Positions 1 to 12,059 of a DNA stretch of 64,000 nt are shown piece by piece; the stretch's first letter is position 1, and every line of letters starts with the position of its first letter. A program made the position numbers and the translations under genes. The notes beneath the pieces were generated by a model, which saw only the letters and a list, made by a program, of their open reading frames with translations, was not told the origin of the DNA and made no database searches. Source of the DNA: Reyranella soli (GTDB taxonomy: Bacteria; Pseudomonadota; Alphaproteobacteria; Reyranellales; Reyranellaceae); assembly GCF_007992495.1 (NCBI RefSeq), contig NZ_BKAJ01000012.1, positions 1-64,000 of the forward strand. Reading direction: 5' to 3'.

Positions 1-35
1 TGCGCAGGATGCGCGCGGTCCGGAAGAGGATGACA

Positions 36-779
36 TCAATACGTTGCCCGTCCGCCCGACAAATCGAAAGTCGCACCGGTGGCAAAAGTGCAAAGGTCCG
101 ATGCAAGCCAGGCGACCATCTCGGCCACTTCCTCGACCTCGCCGAAGCGGTTCATCGGGATCTTGCTCAGCATGTACTGGATGTGCTGCTCGGTCATCTG
201 GCTGAACAGCTCGGTCTTGACCACGGCCGGCGCCACGCAGTTCACCAGCACGCCGGTTGTCGCCAGTTCCTTGCCGAGCGATTTGGTCAGTCCGATGACA
301 CCCGCCTTGGAGGCGGAATAGGCCGAGGCGTTGGGATTGCCTTCCTTGCCGGCCACCGACGCGATGTTGACGATGCGGCCGCGCCCGCGCATCGCCATGC
401 CGCCGGCGACGGCGCGATTGCACAGGAAGACGCCGGTCAGGTTGATGTCGATCACCTGCCTCCAGGCATCGACCGGATAGCTTGCGACCGTGGTGTTGGG
501 GCCGGTGATGCCGGCGCTGGCGACCAGGATGTCGGGCGGGCTGAACTGGTCCTCGGTGGCGGCCAGCGCCTTGGCGACCGAGCCCTCGCTGGTCACATCG
601 ACCTCGATGGCGATGGCGTTGCCCAGGGAGGCGGCGGACTGCTTGGCGCGGTCGACGTCGCGGTCCCACACGGCCACCCGGCCGCCGCCGGCGGCGATCT
701 TGGCCGCGCAGGCAAGCCCGATGCCGCGGGCGCCGCCGGTCACGATGGCGGTGCGATCCCTGAACAACCCCGCCTGCAT
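36..779 (-). CDS. SDR family NAD(P)-dependent oxidoreductase
   Basis: A 247-residue classical short-chain dehydrogenase/reductase of usual family length. The N-terminal cofactor motif TGGARGIG lies at residues 14-21, and the catalytic Ser141, Tyr154 and Lys158 are present (YSASK). The usual NNAG is replaced by ASAG around residue 88. The C-terminal end resembles FabG-like 3-oxoacyl reductases, but FabG itself normally sits in a fatty-acid cluster, so the substrate is unknown. The ATG at 779 is the first start before the cofactor motif. It is divergent from the moxR gene, with about 75 bases between the starts. SDR assignment is firm; the substrate is not. Confidence 0.9.
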   Translation of the reverse strand: MQAGLFRDRTAIVTGGARGIGLACAAKIAAGGGRVAVWDRDVDRAKQSAASLGNAIAIEVDVTSEGSVAKALAATEDQFSPPDILVASAGITGPNTTVASYPVDAWRQVIDINLTGVFLCNRAVAGGMAMRGRGRIVNIASVAGKEGNPNASAYSASKAGVIGLTKSLGKELATTGVLVNCVAPAVVKTELFSQMTEQHIQYMLSKIPMNRFGEVEEVAEMVAWLASDLCTFATGATFDLSGGRATY

Positions 780-855
780 GGCTGCCTCCCAAATCCTTGA
801 ATTATCTCGCGATTCCTACCATATCGAGGCTCACCTCCATCCGCTACACTGACAC

Positions 856-1779
856 ATGTCCACGCCTGTACCATCGTCCATCGACGCCGCCCTCGAGCTC
901 CTGAAGGGGGGCGACTACATCGCCGACCGCAGCCTCGCCACCGTCCTCTATCTGGCGCTGAAGCTCGGCCGCCCCCTGTTCTGCGAAGGCGAGGCGGGCG
1001 TGGGCAAGACCGAGATCGCCAAGGTTCTGGCGGCGACGCTGAAGCGGCCGTTGATCCGCCTGCAGTGCTACGAGGGCCTCGACGTCAATTCCGCGGTCTA
1101 CGAATGGAACTACTCGCGCCAGATGATCGAGATCCGGCTGGCCGAGGCGCAGGGCGTGCATGATCGCGGCCAGCTCGCCGCCGACATCTTCGACGAGCGT
1201 TTCCTGATCCGCCGTCCGCTGCTCGAGGCGCTGAGCCCGCATGCCGAAGGCGCGCCGATTTTGCTGATCGACGAGCTCGACCGCACCGACGAGCCATTCG
1301 AGGCTTACCTGCTGGAGGTATTGTCGGACTTCCAGGTGACCGTGCCCGAGCTCGGCACGATCAAGGCGGCGGAGACGCCGATCGTGATCATCACCTCGAA
1401 CCGCACGCGCGAGATCCACGACGCGCTGAAGCGGCGCTGCTTCTATCACTGGGTCGACTATCCCGACCTCAAGCGCGAGCTGGAGATTCTCAAGGTCAAG
1501 GCGCCGGGCGCCAGCGAACGGCTGTCGCGCCAAGTCGTGGGTTTCGTCCAGGAGCTGCGCAAGCTCGACCTGTTCAAGGCGCCGGGCGTCGCCGAATCGA
1601 TCGACTGGGCGACCGCGCTGTCCGAGCTGAACGCCCTCGACCTCGATCCCAGGACCATCAACGACACGCTGGGCGTGCTCTTGAAGTACCAGGACGACAT
1701 CCAACGGCTGCAGGGCTCGGAAGCCGCCGAGATCCTGCGCAAGGTGAAGTCCGACATCGCCGCCCAGCCGTTGGGGTAG
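856..1779 (+). CDS. MoxR-type AAA+ ATPase (CoxD-like)
   Basis: A 307-residue MoxR-family AAA+ ATPase. It has Walker A GEAGVGKT at residues 45-52, Walker B ILLIDE at 135-140, a sensor-1 Asn in SNRTRE near 182 and paired arginines near 193 that could act as the arginine finger. MoxR ATPases work as chaperones with VWA proteins to insert or activate metal cofactors; the next gene is such a VWA protein. In carboxydotrophs the matching pair is CoxD/CoxE, needed to mature the Mo-Cu centre. No Shine-Dalgarno is visible before the ATG; a TACACT hexamer sits a few bases upstream, so a leaderless message is possible. Confidence 0.93.
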   Translation: MSTPVPSSIDAALELLKGGDYIADRSLATVLYLALKLGRPLFCEGEAGVGKTEIAKVLAATLKRPLIRLQCYEGLDVNSAVYEWNYSRQMIEIRLAEAQGVHDRGQLAADIFDERFLIRRPLLEALSPHAEGAPILLIDELDRTDEPFEAYLLEVLSDFQVTVPELGTIKAAETPIVIITSNRTREIHDALKRRCFYHWVDYPDLKRELEILKVKAPGASERLSRQVVGFVQELRKLDLFKAPGVAESIDWATALSELNALDLDPRTINDTLGVLLKYQDDIQRLQGSEAAEILRKVKSDIAAQPLG

Positions 1780-1835
1780 GGGAGTGCACGGCGTGCGCCT
1801 TCATTCGGACTATCGCACCCACCACCGCCACCCCT

Positions 1836-1872
1836 TCATGCTCCTCTCCCCGCTAGGGGGAGAGGAACATGA
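1836..1872. terminator. Hairpin between moxR and the VWA gene
   Basis: Inverted repeat with 10-bp perfect arms (1842-1851 and 1857-1866, rich in C/T on the left and G/A on the right), a 5-base loop, and outer TCATG/CATGA arms separated by one mismatch. It lies in the 141-base gap between two otherwise operon-like genes. No T-tract follows, so it may be a partial terminator, an mRNA-stabilising hairpin or a dispersed palindromic repeat rather than a true terminator. Confidence 0.5.
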
Positions 1873-1920
1873 ACGGTGTCACGAGGCGTATGTCGTAAGT
1901 TCTGAGGGCGCGAGGCGGTA

Positions 1921-3171
<1,251 letters not shown>

Positions 3172-3174
3172 GCG

Positions 3175-3495
3175 ATGAGTGACGCACTCGATGTCCTGGA
3201 TCAGGTCGGCAAGTGGAAGGCCTCCGGCAAGGGCGTGGCCATTGCGACCGTGATCACCACCTGGGGTTCTTCGCCGCGTCCCATCGGCAGCCAGCTCGGC
3301 GTCGACGACACCGGCGCCATGGTCGGTTCGGTTTCCGGCGGCTGCATCGAGGGTGCGGTCGTGCAGGAGGCGCTGGCCGCGATCAAGGACGGCAAGCCGC
3401 GGATGCTGGATTTCGGCGTCACCGACGAGCAGGCCTGGGACGTCGGCCTCGCCTGCGGCGGCAAGGTCCAGGTCTTCGTCGAGAAGGTGAACTGA
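3175..3495 (+). CDS. XdhC/CoxI family protein, N-terminal-domain unit
   Basis: 106 residues matching only the N-terminal XdhC/CoxI domain. It carries two cysteine motifs, GSVSGGCIE near residues 44-52 and GLACGGKVQVFVE near the C terminus. XdhC proteins bind Moco, protect its sulfurated form and hand it to xanthine-dehydrogenase-type enzymes. In many bacteria this domain and the Rossmann domain form one protein; here they are encoded by two genes separated by one base. AAGGAG lies just before the ATG. The downstream gene supplies the missing half. Confidence 0.9.
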   Translation: MSDALDVLDQVGKWKASGKGVAIATVITTWGSSPRPIGSQLGVDDTGAMVGSVSGGCIEGAVVQEALAAIKDGKPRMLDFGVTDEQAWDVGLACGGKVQVFVEKVN

Positions 3496-3496
3496 G

Positions 3497-4221
3497 ATGA
3501 AGGCCGAAACCATCAAGGCCCTGCAGGACGCCCGCACCGAACGCCGCGCCGTCACCCTGGCGACGCGGCTGAGCGATGCGGCTGAAGCGTTGGTCTACCT
3601 CGACAAGGCCGAAGGGGCACTGTCGGGCGACGCCGCCATTGTCTCGGCGGCGCGCCGGGCGATGGATATCGGCCGCAGCGAGACCGTCGATATTGGCGGC
3701 GCCAAGATCTTCCTCAATGTCTACGTGCCGCCGGCGCGGCTGATCATCGTGGGCGCCGTGCACATCGCCCAGTCGCTGGCGCCGATGGCGACCATGTTGG
3801 ATTTCGACGTCACCGTCGTCGATCCGCGCGGCGCCTGGGCCACGGCCAACCGCTTTCCCGGCGTGAAGGTCATACAGGACTGGGCCGATGAGGCGTTCCA
3901 GGCGATGGGCCTCGATGCGTCGACAGCCGTCGTCACGCTGACGCACGATCCCAAGCTCGACGATCCGGCGCTCGAAGCGGCGCTGAAGTCGGACGTCTTC
4001 TATGTCGGCGCACTCGGCAGCAAGCGCACCCACGCCAAACGCAAGGACCGGCTGAGCGAAGCCGGCATCACCGACGAGCAGTTCTCGCGCATCCACGGGC
4101 CGGTCGGCCTCAACATCGGCGCCAAGTCGCCGGCCGAGATCGCCGTGTCGATCCTGGGCCAGATCGTCGAGGTGCGGGCCCGTCGGCTGGAGGCGCTCAG
4201 CGCGCCCAAGGTGGCGGCCGC

Positions 4222-4225
<4 letters not shown>
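3497..4225 (+). CDS. XdhC family protein, Rossmann-domain unit
   Basis: 242 residues. Residues about 75-200 form the XdhC Rossmann domain: LIIVGAVHIAQSLAPMA reads as a dinucleotide-binding start, and DVTVVDPRGAW is the conserved following strand. The C-terminal part (YVGALGSKRTHAKR, ending near IGAKSPAEIAVSI) is typical for XdhC/CoxF. It has its own short N-terminal region and complements the preceding small gene. Translation is probably coupled: the upstream stop is one base before this ATG, and its own stop overlaps the next GTG. Confidence 0.92.
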
Positions 4226-5870
<1,645 letters not shown>

Positions 5871-5874
<4 letters not shown>

Positions 5875-7091
5875 GTTTCGACGTTGCAGCCGTCCGTCGG
5901 CAGTTTCCCATCCTGTCGCAGATCATCGACGGCCAGCCGGTGCACTATCTCGACAACGGCGCCTCGGCCCAGACGCCTGACGCCGTGCTCGACGCCGTGC
6001 GGACCTACGAGACCACCGGTCGCGCCAATGTGCTGCGCGGCGTGCATCGTCTCGCCGAGCGCGCCACCGAGGCTTACGAGAACGCCCGCATCGAGGTGGC
6101 GGACTTCCTCAGTGTCGCTCCGATGGAGATCGTGTTCACCGGCGGCTGCACGGCGGCGATCAACCTTGTCGCCTATTCCTACGGCTCGCTGCTGAAGCCG
6201 GGCGATCGCATCATCGTCTCGGAGCTGGAGCATCATTCCAACATCGTGCCCTGGCAGCTGCTGCGCCAGCGGAGCGGCATCGAGCTCGACGTCGTGCCGG
6301 TCACCGTCAACGGCCGCATCGACCTCAATGCGCTGCCGCGCCTGCTGACGCCGCGCACTAAGCTGATTTCGCTGGCCCACGTCTCCAACGTCACCGGCAC
6401 GCTGCTTGACGTGCATGCCGTGGTGACGCTGGCCAAGACGGTCGGCGCCAAGGTGATGCTCGACGGCGCCCAGCGCGCGCCGCACGGGCCGCTCGACCTC
6501 GCGGCCATGGGCATCGATTTCTACGCCTTCGCCGGACACAAGGCCTACGGCCCCAACGGCATCGGCGTGCTGTGGGCCAAGTCCGAGCTACTGGAGGCCA
6601 TGCCGCCGTTCCTTGGCGGCGGCTCGATGATCGGCCGAGTCACCTTCGCCGAAACGACGTGGGCGCCGCCGCCGCGGCGCTTCGAGGCCGGCACGCCGCC
6701 GATCGGGCCGGCCATCGGGCTCGGTGCCGCCTGCAAATGGATGCGCACCCTCGACTGGAACTCAGCGCATGCGCACGAGATGGGCCTGGTTGAGCGGCTG
6801 ATGGACGGCCTGCAGAAGATCGACGGCGCGACGCTGTTCGGCCCGGCCAGCACGCAGAACCGCTATCCCGTGGTGTCGTTCCTGCTCGACGGCGTGCATC
6901 CACACGACGTGGCGCAGACACTGGACTCGTTCGGCGTCGCGGTGCGCGCCGGCCATCACTGCTGCCAGCCGTTGATGGACCGCTTCGACCTCGACGGCAC
7001 GACGCGCGTGTCGATCGCGCCCTACAACGACAACACCGACATCGACGCCCTGCTGACCGGCGTCCAGCACGCGGCGCGTACTCTCCGATGA
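5871..7091 (+). CDS. sufS: SufS-type cysteine desulfurase
   Basis: A 406-residue class V aminotransferase. The PLP lysine is Lys224 in AFAGHKAYGP, and the active-site cysteine is Cys364 in RAGHHCCQP, the group II (SufS/CsdA) signature. It releases sulfur from cysteine as a protein persulfide. It is followed by a SufU-like partner with a 4-base overlap and preceded by Moco-maturation genes, with no sufBCD in view. That context suggests sulfur supply to a molybdenum enzyme or its Fe-S clusters rather than the general SUF pathway (inference). The ATG at 5871 overlaps the preceding stop and gives the family N terminus. Confidence 0.93.
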
Positions 7092-7495
7092 ACGACCAGC
7101 TCTATCAGGACCGCATCGTCTCCCTGGCCAAGGCCAAGACCGGTGCGGGCAAGCTCGCTTCGCCCACCAAGTCGGCGCGGCGCGATAATCCGTTGTGCGG
7201 CGATCGCGTCATCATCGACGTGAAGCTCGACGACGGCGGCAAGATCTCCGAGATCGGCCATCAGGTGCGCGGCTGCCTGCTGTGCCAGGCATCGGCCTCG
7301 GCGCTGGCCTCGGTCGCCGTTGGCCGCAACGCCGCCGGCATCGAGAAGGTCCGCCTCGACGCCGAGCGCGCCATCGGCCGCGAGGAGGGCGAGGCCGGTG
7401 AGCCGTTCTCGGCCTTCGCGCCGGTCAAGGCGCACAAATCCCGGCACGAATGCGTGCTCCTGCCGTTCGAAGCCTTGAAAGACGCACTGTCCTGA
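7088..7495 (+). CDS. SufU-like iron-sulfur / sulfur-acceptor scaffold protein
   Basis: A 135-residue IscU/SufU-fold protein. The conserved cysteines are Cys37 (NPLCGD), Cys63 (RGCLLC) and Cys122 (RHECVLLP), the three positions used to bind zinc or a cluster in SufU. Cys66 is an extra cysteine where SufU usually reads GCAIS. SufU accepts persulfide sulfur from SufS. The ATG overlaps the sufS stop by 4 bases, so the pair is probably translated together. Function as sulfur acceptor is known for the family; the target here is unknown. Confidence 0.88.
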   Translation: MNDQLYQDRIVSLAKAKTGAGKLASPTKSARRDNPLCGDRVIIDVKLDDGGKISEIGHQVRGCLLCQASASALASVAVGRNAAGIEKVRLDAERAIGREEGEAGEPFSAFAPVKAHKSRHECVLLPFEALKDALS

Positions 7496-7521
7496 CAGAG
7501 CACGCAAGGTGCCGGCGGTCT

Positions 7522-7767
7522 CTAGAACTTGATGATCGCCGCGAGGAGGCCGATGCTTGTGGCGAGTCCCGTAGCCAGCATGACACCCAGCCTGAGCGTC
7601 AACCGCAATGCGAGGTTATCCATGGCTGCCTGGAGATCAGATCTTGTGACCAGCTCGCCCATCACGAACTCCCGCGCTGTCTCGGCATGCGCTTCGGCTT
7701 GCTCTTGGCTAACCCCGGCATTCCGTAGTCGTTTAGCATAGCCCAAGGTGTCGAACGCGTAAGCCAT
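7522..7767 (-). CDS. Small DUF1640-like coiled-coil membrane protein
   Basis: 81 residues. The N-terminal part (FDTLGYAKRLRNAGVSQEQAEAHAE) and a short coiled-coil helix are followed by one C-terminal membrane segment at about residues 58-78. This is the layout of DUF1640/CCDC90-like bacterial proteins, whose function is not established. A strong GAGGAGG lies 6 bases before the ATG at 7767; the 11-codon extension upstream lacks such a site. It is convergent with sufU and divergent from the DUF4139 gene. Confidence 0.75.
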   Translation of the reverse strand: MAYAFDTLGYAKRLRNAGVSQEQAEAHAETAREFVMGELVTRSDLQAAMDNLALRLTLRLGVMLATGLATSIGLLAAIIKF

Positions 7768-7937
7768 TAATGTGCCTCCTCGTCGTTGCGAGCGCAACAT
7801 GAAGTGACGCGCTGCAACCGGGAGACGAGTGTCGACCCGGGGTCGTTACAGGAAGCCTCCCGTACTTTCGTCGTGTGGCTGCCGCGGTTGTGTCACACTC
7901 CAAGCTCACCGTGCGCCGCGCATCGCCGGGAGAGCTC

Positions 7938-9980
7938 ATGCACCACCTGATGATTTCCATCGTCGCCCTGCTGGGCCTGTTCGCGTTTCCGCTGTCAGTG
8001 TTCGCTCAAGACCTCGCGCTGAAGCGCGTGATGCTGTCGTCCGGCGGGCTGGGCTATTTCGAATACGAAGCCACGGTCACTGACGACGCCACGCTGCGCC
8101 TCACCGTATCGCTCGAGCAGGTCGACGACGTGCTGAAGAGCTTGGTGGTCTATGACGACAAGGGCGGGGTGGGCGGTTTGAGCCTGCCCGGACGCGAACC
8201 CCTGGCGCAGGCCTTCAAGGACCTGCCGTTCGACCAGGACTCGCTCGCCTCACCGGCCGATCTTTTGGCGACGCTGAAGGGCGCGCAGGTCACCGTCGGC
8301 GGCGCGCGCGCCATCACCGGCCGCATCGTCTCGGTGCAGGAGGAGACGGTGGCGCTCATTGACGGCAAGGCCACGACCAAGCGCACGCGCGTCACCCTGC
8401 TGACCGACCGCGGCCTGCAGCAGTTCATCCTGGAGGACGCCGAGAACCTGCAGTTCGCCGACGCCGCGCTGCGCGAAAAGGTCGGCAACGCGCTGCTCGC
8501 CATCCAGACCAACCGCGCCAAGGATGCGCGCACCATCGAGCTGTCGACGCGCGGGCAGGGCCAGCGCACGGTGCGCGTCGCCTACATCGTCGAGGTGCCG
8601 GTGTGGAAGGCGTCCTATCGCCTGACCCTGGCCGCCGATCCAGCCGCTGCGCGCTCGGCGCTGCAGGGCTGGGCGACGGTCGAGAATCTCAGCGGCCAGG
8701 ACTGGAAGGACGTCGACCTGACGCTGGTCTCCGGCCGGCCGGTCGCTTTCCGTCAGGCGCTCTATGAGGCCTACTATGTGAAGCGCCCCGAAGTGCCGAT
8801 CGAGGTCGCGGGCCGCCTGATGCCCGGCGTCGATCGCGGCGGCGTCGAGGCGCAGGAGCGCATGAAGGCCGCACCGCCACCGCCGCCGCCCGCACCGTCC
8901 AGCGTCCCGCAGCCGGCGCCTTACCGTCCGCAGCAGGAACGTGGTGTGGCCGCGACAATGGCGCCACCGCCGGCCGGTGCAGCAGCCGCCGACCAGTTCG
9001 AGGCGACCGATGCCGCGACCCAGGTCGTGTTCCGATTTCCGCGGCCGGTCAGCGTAACCAACGGCCGCACACTCTCGATTCCGATCATCGATCGCCAGAT
9101 GCCGGTGCAGCGGCTGGCGCTCTATCAGGCCGAGACGGCGCCCAGGAATCCGCTGGCGGCGATCCGCATCACCAACGATGGCGACAGCGGCCTGCCGGCC
9201 GGCCTGATCACGCTCTATGAGCGCGACAAGGCAGGCTACGTCGCCTATGTCGGCGATGCGCGCCTGTCGGGCTTCCCGGTGGGCGAAACGCGGCTGCTCG
9301 CCTATGCGCTCGACGAGAAGATCGTGATCGAGCGCGACGCAGCGCAGACCGACCGCATCGCCACGGGCACGATCGCCCAGGGCGCGCTCAAGCTGTCGCG
9401 CGTCGTACGCCAGACCGTGACCTATCGCGTGAAGGGGCCGGCCAAGGAGCCGCGCCAGCTCGTGATTGTCCAGCGCCGCCTGCCGGGCTGGACCCTGGTC
9501 AAGCCGGAGCCGAAGGGCGTCGAGCTGAGCGAGGGCAACTACCGCATCACCTTCCAGCTGCCGGGCGGCGACCAGACCCAGACCTTCGAGGTCATCCAGG
9601 AGCAGACCCAGCAGCAGGAGCTGCGCCTGGTCGACGGCTCGGCCGATCAGATCCGGGTCTACGCTCAGGCGCGCGAGTTCGATGCCAAGACGCGCGAGGC
9701 GCTGACCAGGATCTTGCAGCTGCAGGCCGCGGTCAGCGACGCCCAGCGCAAGGTCACGCAAGCCGACGCCGAGCGCCAGCAGATCGTGCAGGAGCAGGCG
9801 CGCCTGCGCGACAACCTCGCGCGCGTGCCGGCCAACAGCGACCTGCAGCGCCGCTACCTCGCCACGCTCGACAAGCAGGAGACCGACCTCGAGGCGATCG
9901 CCAAGCGCCGCGCCGACGCGGAGAAGGGCGTCGAGGCGGCACGCGAGGCGCTGCGCACGTACGTGGCGCAGCTCGGATGA
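7938..9980 (+). CDS. Secreted DUF4139 domain-containing protein
   Basis: A 680-residue protein with a Sec signal peptide (hydrophobic MISIVALLGLFAFPLSVFAQ, cleavage expected after AQ). The central region contains the DUF4139 fold, recognisable at VPVWKASYRL and GWATVENLSGQDWKDVDLTLVSG. A proline/alanine-rich linker falls at about residues 300-345, and the last 110 residues form a long coiled coil. DUF4139 proteins are extracytoplasmic and without a firm biochemical role. GGGAGAG four bases before the ATG at 7938 decides the start over the upstream ATG at 7875. Confidence 0.87.
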   Translation: MHHLMISIVALLGLFAFPLSVFAQDLALKRVMLSSGGLGYFEYEATVTDDATLRLTVSLEQVDDVLKSLVVYDDKGGVGGLSLPGREPLAQAFKDLPFDQDSLASPADLLATLKGAQVTVGGARAITGRIVSVQEETVALIDGKATTKRTRVTLLTDRGLQQFILEDAENLQFADAALREKVGNALLAIQTNRAKDARTIELSTRGQGQRTVRVAYIVEVPVWKASYRLTLAADPAAARSALQGWATVENLSGQDWKDVDLTLVSGRPVAFRQALYEAYYVKRPEVPIEVAGRLMPGVDRGGVEAQERMKAAPPPPPPAPSSVPQPAPYRPQQERGVAATMAPPPAGAAAADQFEATDAATQVVFRFPRPVSVTNGRTLSIPIIDRQMPVQRLALYQAETAPRNPLAAIRITNDGDSGLPAGLITLYERDKAGYVAYVGDARLSGFPVGETRLLAYALDEKIVIERDAAQTDRIATGTIAQGALKLSRVVRQTVTYRVKGPAKEPRQLVIVQRRLPGWTLVKPEPKGVELSEGNYRITFQLPGGDQTQTFEVIQEQTQQQELRLVDGSADQIRVYAQAREFDAKTREALTRILQLQAAVSDAQRKVTQADAERQQIVQEQARLRDNLARVPANSDLQRRYLATLDKQETDLEAIAKRRADAEKGVEAAREALRTYVAQLG

Positions 9981-10150
9981 GGGCCCGCTTCAGATGACGT
10001 GGCGGGGCGCTCGGCAGCGGACCAACGCCGCTCGCAGAGGCGGCGGCTGACCGCGGGCAGCGCGTCACGCTGGCCTTTGTCGGCCAGAAACATCCTATAT
10101 CAAATCGTATAGGATATCGGATTGAAGGCGGCGGAGGATCGTGCTTAGCT
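9981..10150. other. Intergenic region, no gene seen
   Basis: About 170 bases between the DUF4139 gene and the GntR gene. The first 100 bases are GC-rich with no supported coding frame. The last part changes to AT-rich sequence with the palindrome at 10092-10115 and a GGAGGATC before a GTG at 10141. Confidence 0.6.
10092..10115. promoter_or_regulatory. Candidate GntR operator, 8-bp inverted repeat
   Basis: ATCCTATA and TATAGGAT are perfect inverted arms separated by 8 bases, in an AT-rich island directly upstream of an FCD-type GntR gene and its transport operon. GntR/FCD regulators usually bind short AT-containing palindromes beside their own promoters, so autoregulation and ligand-dependent control of the whole operon is the simplest reading. 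No binding data; the exact half-site is inferred. Confidence 0.55.
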
Positions 10151-10891
10151 TTGCTACCTTTCCAGAGGCACAAAGCAGTGCGCAGTCGGAAATCACTCGT
10201 TGCGTCACGTCCGACGGCCGATGCGGCCGAAAGCGCACCAGTGATTCAACGAGCAACCGGCCTCGGCGAAGAGGTCTACCAAGCGATCTTCGCCCGGTTG
10301 ATGGCACTGAGGGTCCCTCCCGGTGCCCGCATCACGGTCGATGGCCTGGCGCGCGAGTTCAACGTGTCGCAAACGCCAGTCCGCGAGGCACTCAGCCGGC
10401 TGGAAAGCGAAGGCCTGGTTATCAAGACGCATCTTGTCGGCTACAGCGCGGCGCCGCAGATTTCGCACCGGCGCTTCACCGAGCTCTACGAGCTCCGCCT
10501 GCTGCTCGAGCCCGATGCGGCGGCCAAGGCCGCGGCGACAATGACGGACACGGTGCTGCAGGAGCTGACCGAAGCGGCGGGGATGATGTCGCGCGCAGGG
10601 GGGGCGGACGAACGGGCCCGGTACGCGCAGTTCGCACGCGAGGACGCGGCGTTTCACGACAAGGTTCTCACGGTCGCGGGCAACGAGATGATCCGCGAGA
10701 CGCTGGCGCACCAGCATACGCATTTCCACATCTTCCGCCTGATGTTCCATTCGCGGGTCACCGAGGAGGCGCTTGGCGAGCATGCAGCCATCCTTGACGC
10801 CTTCGCCCGGCGCGACCCGGACGAGGCCGCGCGGGCAATGCGCGCGCATATCGAGCGGTCGCGCGACCGCCTGCTGCCGGCGTTCAACTGA
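10151..10891 (+). CDS. GntR family (FadR/FCD subfamily) transcriptional regulator
   Basis: Up to 246 residues. The winged helix spans about residues 38-105 (VYQAIFARLMALRVPPG, then VSQTPVREALSRLESEGLV), followed by an all-helical FCD effector domain to the end. It most likely senses the imported sugar acid or an intermediate and controls the following operon. The start is uncertain: 10151 is TTG, with in-frame GTGs at 10178 and 10241. A good GGAGGATC precedes a GTG at 10141 that is in another frame. The stop overlaps the next gene (TGATG), implying one transcript. Confidence 0.88.
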   Translation: MLPFQRHKAVRSRKSLVASRPTADAAESAPVIQRATGLGEEVYQAIFARLMALRVPPGARITVDGLAREFNVSQTPVREALSRLESEGLVIKTHLVGYSAAPQISHRRFTELYELRLLLEPDAAAKAAATMTDTVLQELTEAAGMMSRAGGADERARYAQFAREDAAFHDKVLTVAGNEMIRETLAHQHTHFHIFRLMFHSRVTEEALGEHAAILDAFARRDPDEAARAMRAHIERSRDRLLPAFN

Positions 10892-11997
10892 TGCAGGCCA
10901 TGGCTTCGCCCGACACGCGGTCGATCGCGCTGAGCCTGAAGAATGTCAGCAAGACCTACGGCCGCGTCGGAGCCCTTCACAATCTGTCGTTCAGCGTCGC
11001 GGAAGGCCGCTTCTTTGTGCTGTTCGGGCCCAGTTCGGTCGGCAAGACGACGACGCTGCGTTTGATCGCCGGCCTGGTCGCGCCGGACCGGGGCCGCGTC
11101 GAGATCTTCGGTCGGGATTGGACGAACGGGACGATCGCGGGGCGCGACGTGTCGATGGTGTTCCAGTCCTTCGCGCTCTATCCACATCTCTCCGTGTACA
11201 AGAACCTGGCTTATCCGCTGTGCGAAGCCCGGGTAGGTCGGGAAGAGATCGATAGCCGCGTCCGGGAGACGGCGGCGATGCTCCGGCTCGACACGAAGCT
11301 CGACCGCAAACCTGGCACGCTCTCGGGCGGCGAGCAGCAGCGAGTCGCGCTCGGCCGTTCCCTGATCCGGCGTCCCCGGATTCTGCTGTTGGACGAGCCC
11401 CTGACCAACCTCGACGCCAAGCTCCGGCACGAGATGCGCGCCGAGCTCAAGCGGCTGCATCGCCAATTTGGACTCACGATCGTCTATGCGACGCCAGACG
11501 AGCTCGAGGCGCTGTCGATGGGCGAGGAAATTGCCGTGCTGCGCCACGGCGGCGTTGTGCAGACCGGGACGCCGGACGAACTCTATGAAACGCCGCGCGA
11601 TCTGTACGTGGCCGGCAAGATCGGCTCGCCGCCCATGAATATGATCAAGGGCATGCTAGCCGGCGACGGCACTGTCATCGAGTCCGCGATCGGTCCTCTG
11701 CCCTTTGCCCGCAGACTGAACACTGCGGAACCGGGGGAGGCGGCCGTGGTGGGCATCCGGCCGAGCGACATCCGCCTCGCGACGGGCGCAGAAAGCGGCG
11801 TCACGGCGAGCATCGCCATGCTGGAACCGTTGGGCGACATCACAGTGATCTCGATGGAGGCCTGCGGAGAGACGCTTCGGCTGGTGCTGCCAGAAGCGGC
11901 GGCCTCCGGCCTGGAGCGCGGCCAGCAGGCCTCGATCGTGCTCGATCCAAGCAAACTCCACGTCTTCCGGGCCTCGAACGGACAGGCGATCACCTGA
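10891..11997 (+). CDS. Sugar ABC transporter ATP-binding protein A (MalK/UgpC-like, H-loop His missing)
   Basis: 368 residues: ABC ATPase domain plus C-terminal TOBE-type regulatory region. Walker A is GPSSVGKT (46-53), Q-loop Gln92, signature LSGGEQQ (144-150) and Walker B ILLLDE (164-169). The H-loop reads YATPDELEAL, with Pro202 where MalK-type proteins have His; Walker A also has Ser for the usual second Gly. The signature is intact. A second ATPase at the operon's other end has the reverse pattern, so the two probably form a heterodimer with one normal and one degenerate ATP site. It is translationally coupled to GntR. Confidence 0.93.
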   Translation: MQAMASPDTRSIALSLKNVSKTYGRVGALHNLSFSVAEGRFFVLFGPSSVGKTTTLRLIAGLVAPDRGRVEIFGRDWTNGTIAGRDVSMVFQSFALYPHLSVYKNLAYPLCEARVGREEIDSRVRETAAMLRLDTKLDRKPGTLSGGEQQRVALGRSLIRRPRILLLDEPLTNLDAKLRHEMRAELKRLHRQFGLTIVYATPDELEALSMGEEIAVLRHGGVVQTGTPDELYETPRDLYVAGKIGSPPMNMIKGMLAGDGTVIESAIGPLPFARRLNTAEPGEAAVVGIRPSDIRLATGAESGVTASIAMLEPLGDITVISMEACGETLRLVLPEAAASGLERGQQASIVLDPSKLHVFRASNGQAIT

Positions 11998-12059
11998 CAC
12001 AGGAGGTCGGAAGACGAAAAAAGCCGAGATGCTGATAACCCATGGGAGGAGACCTGAAG

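Noticed and set aside
844-1704. Long minus-strand frame opposite moxR
   Set aside because: Codon-shadow of a clear AAA+ gene; composition is Arg/Leu/Gln-rich without domain sense. The same holds for long frames opposite the VWA, DUF4139, mfd, recG and TPR genes.
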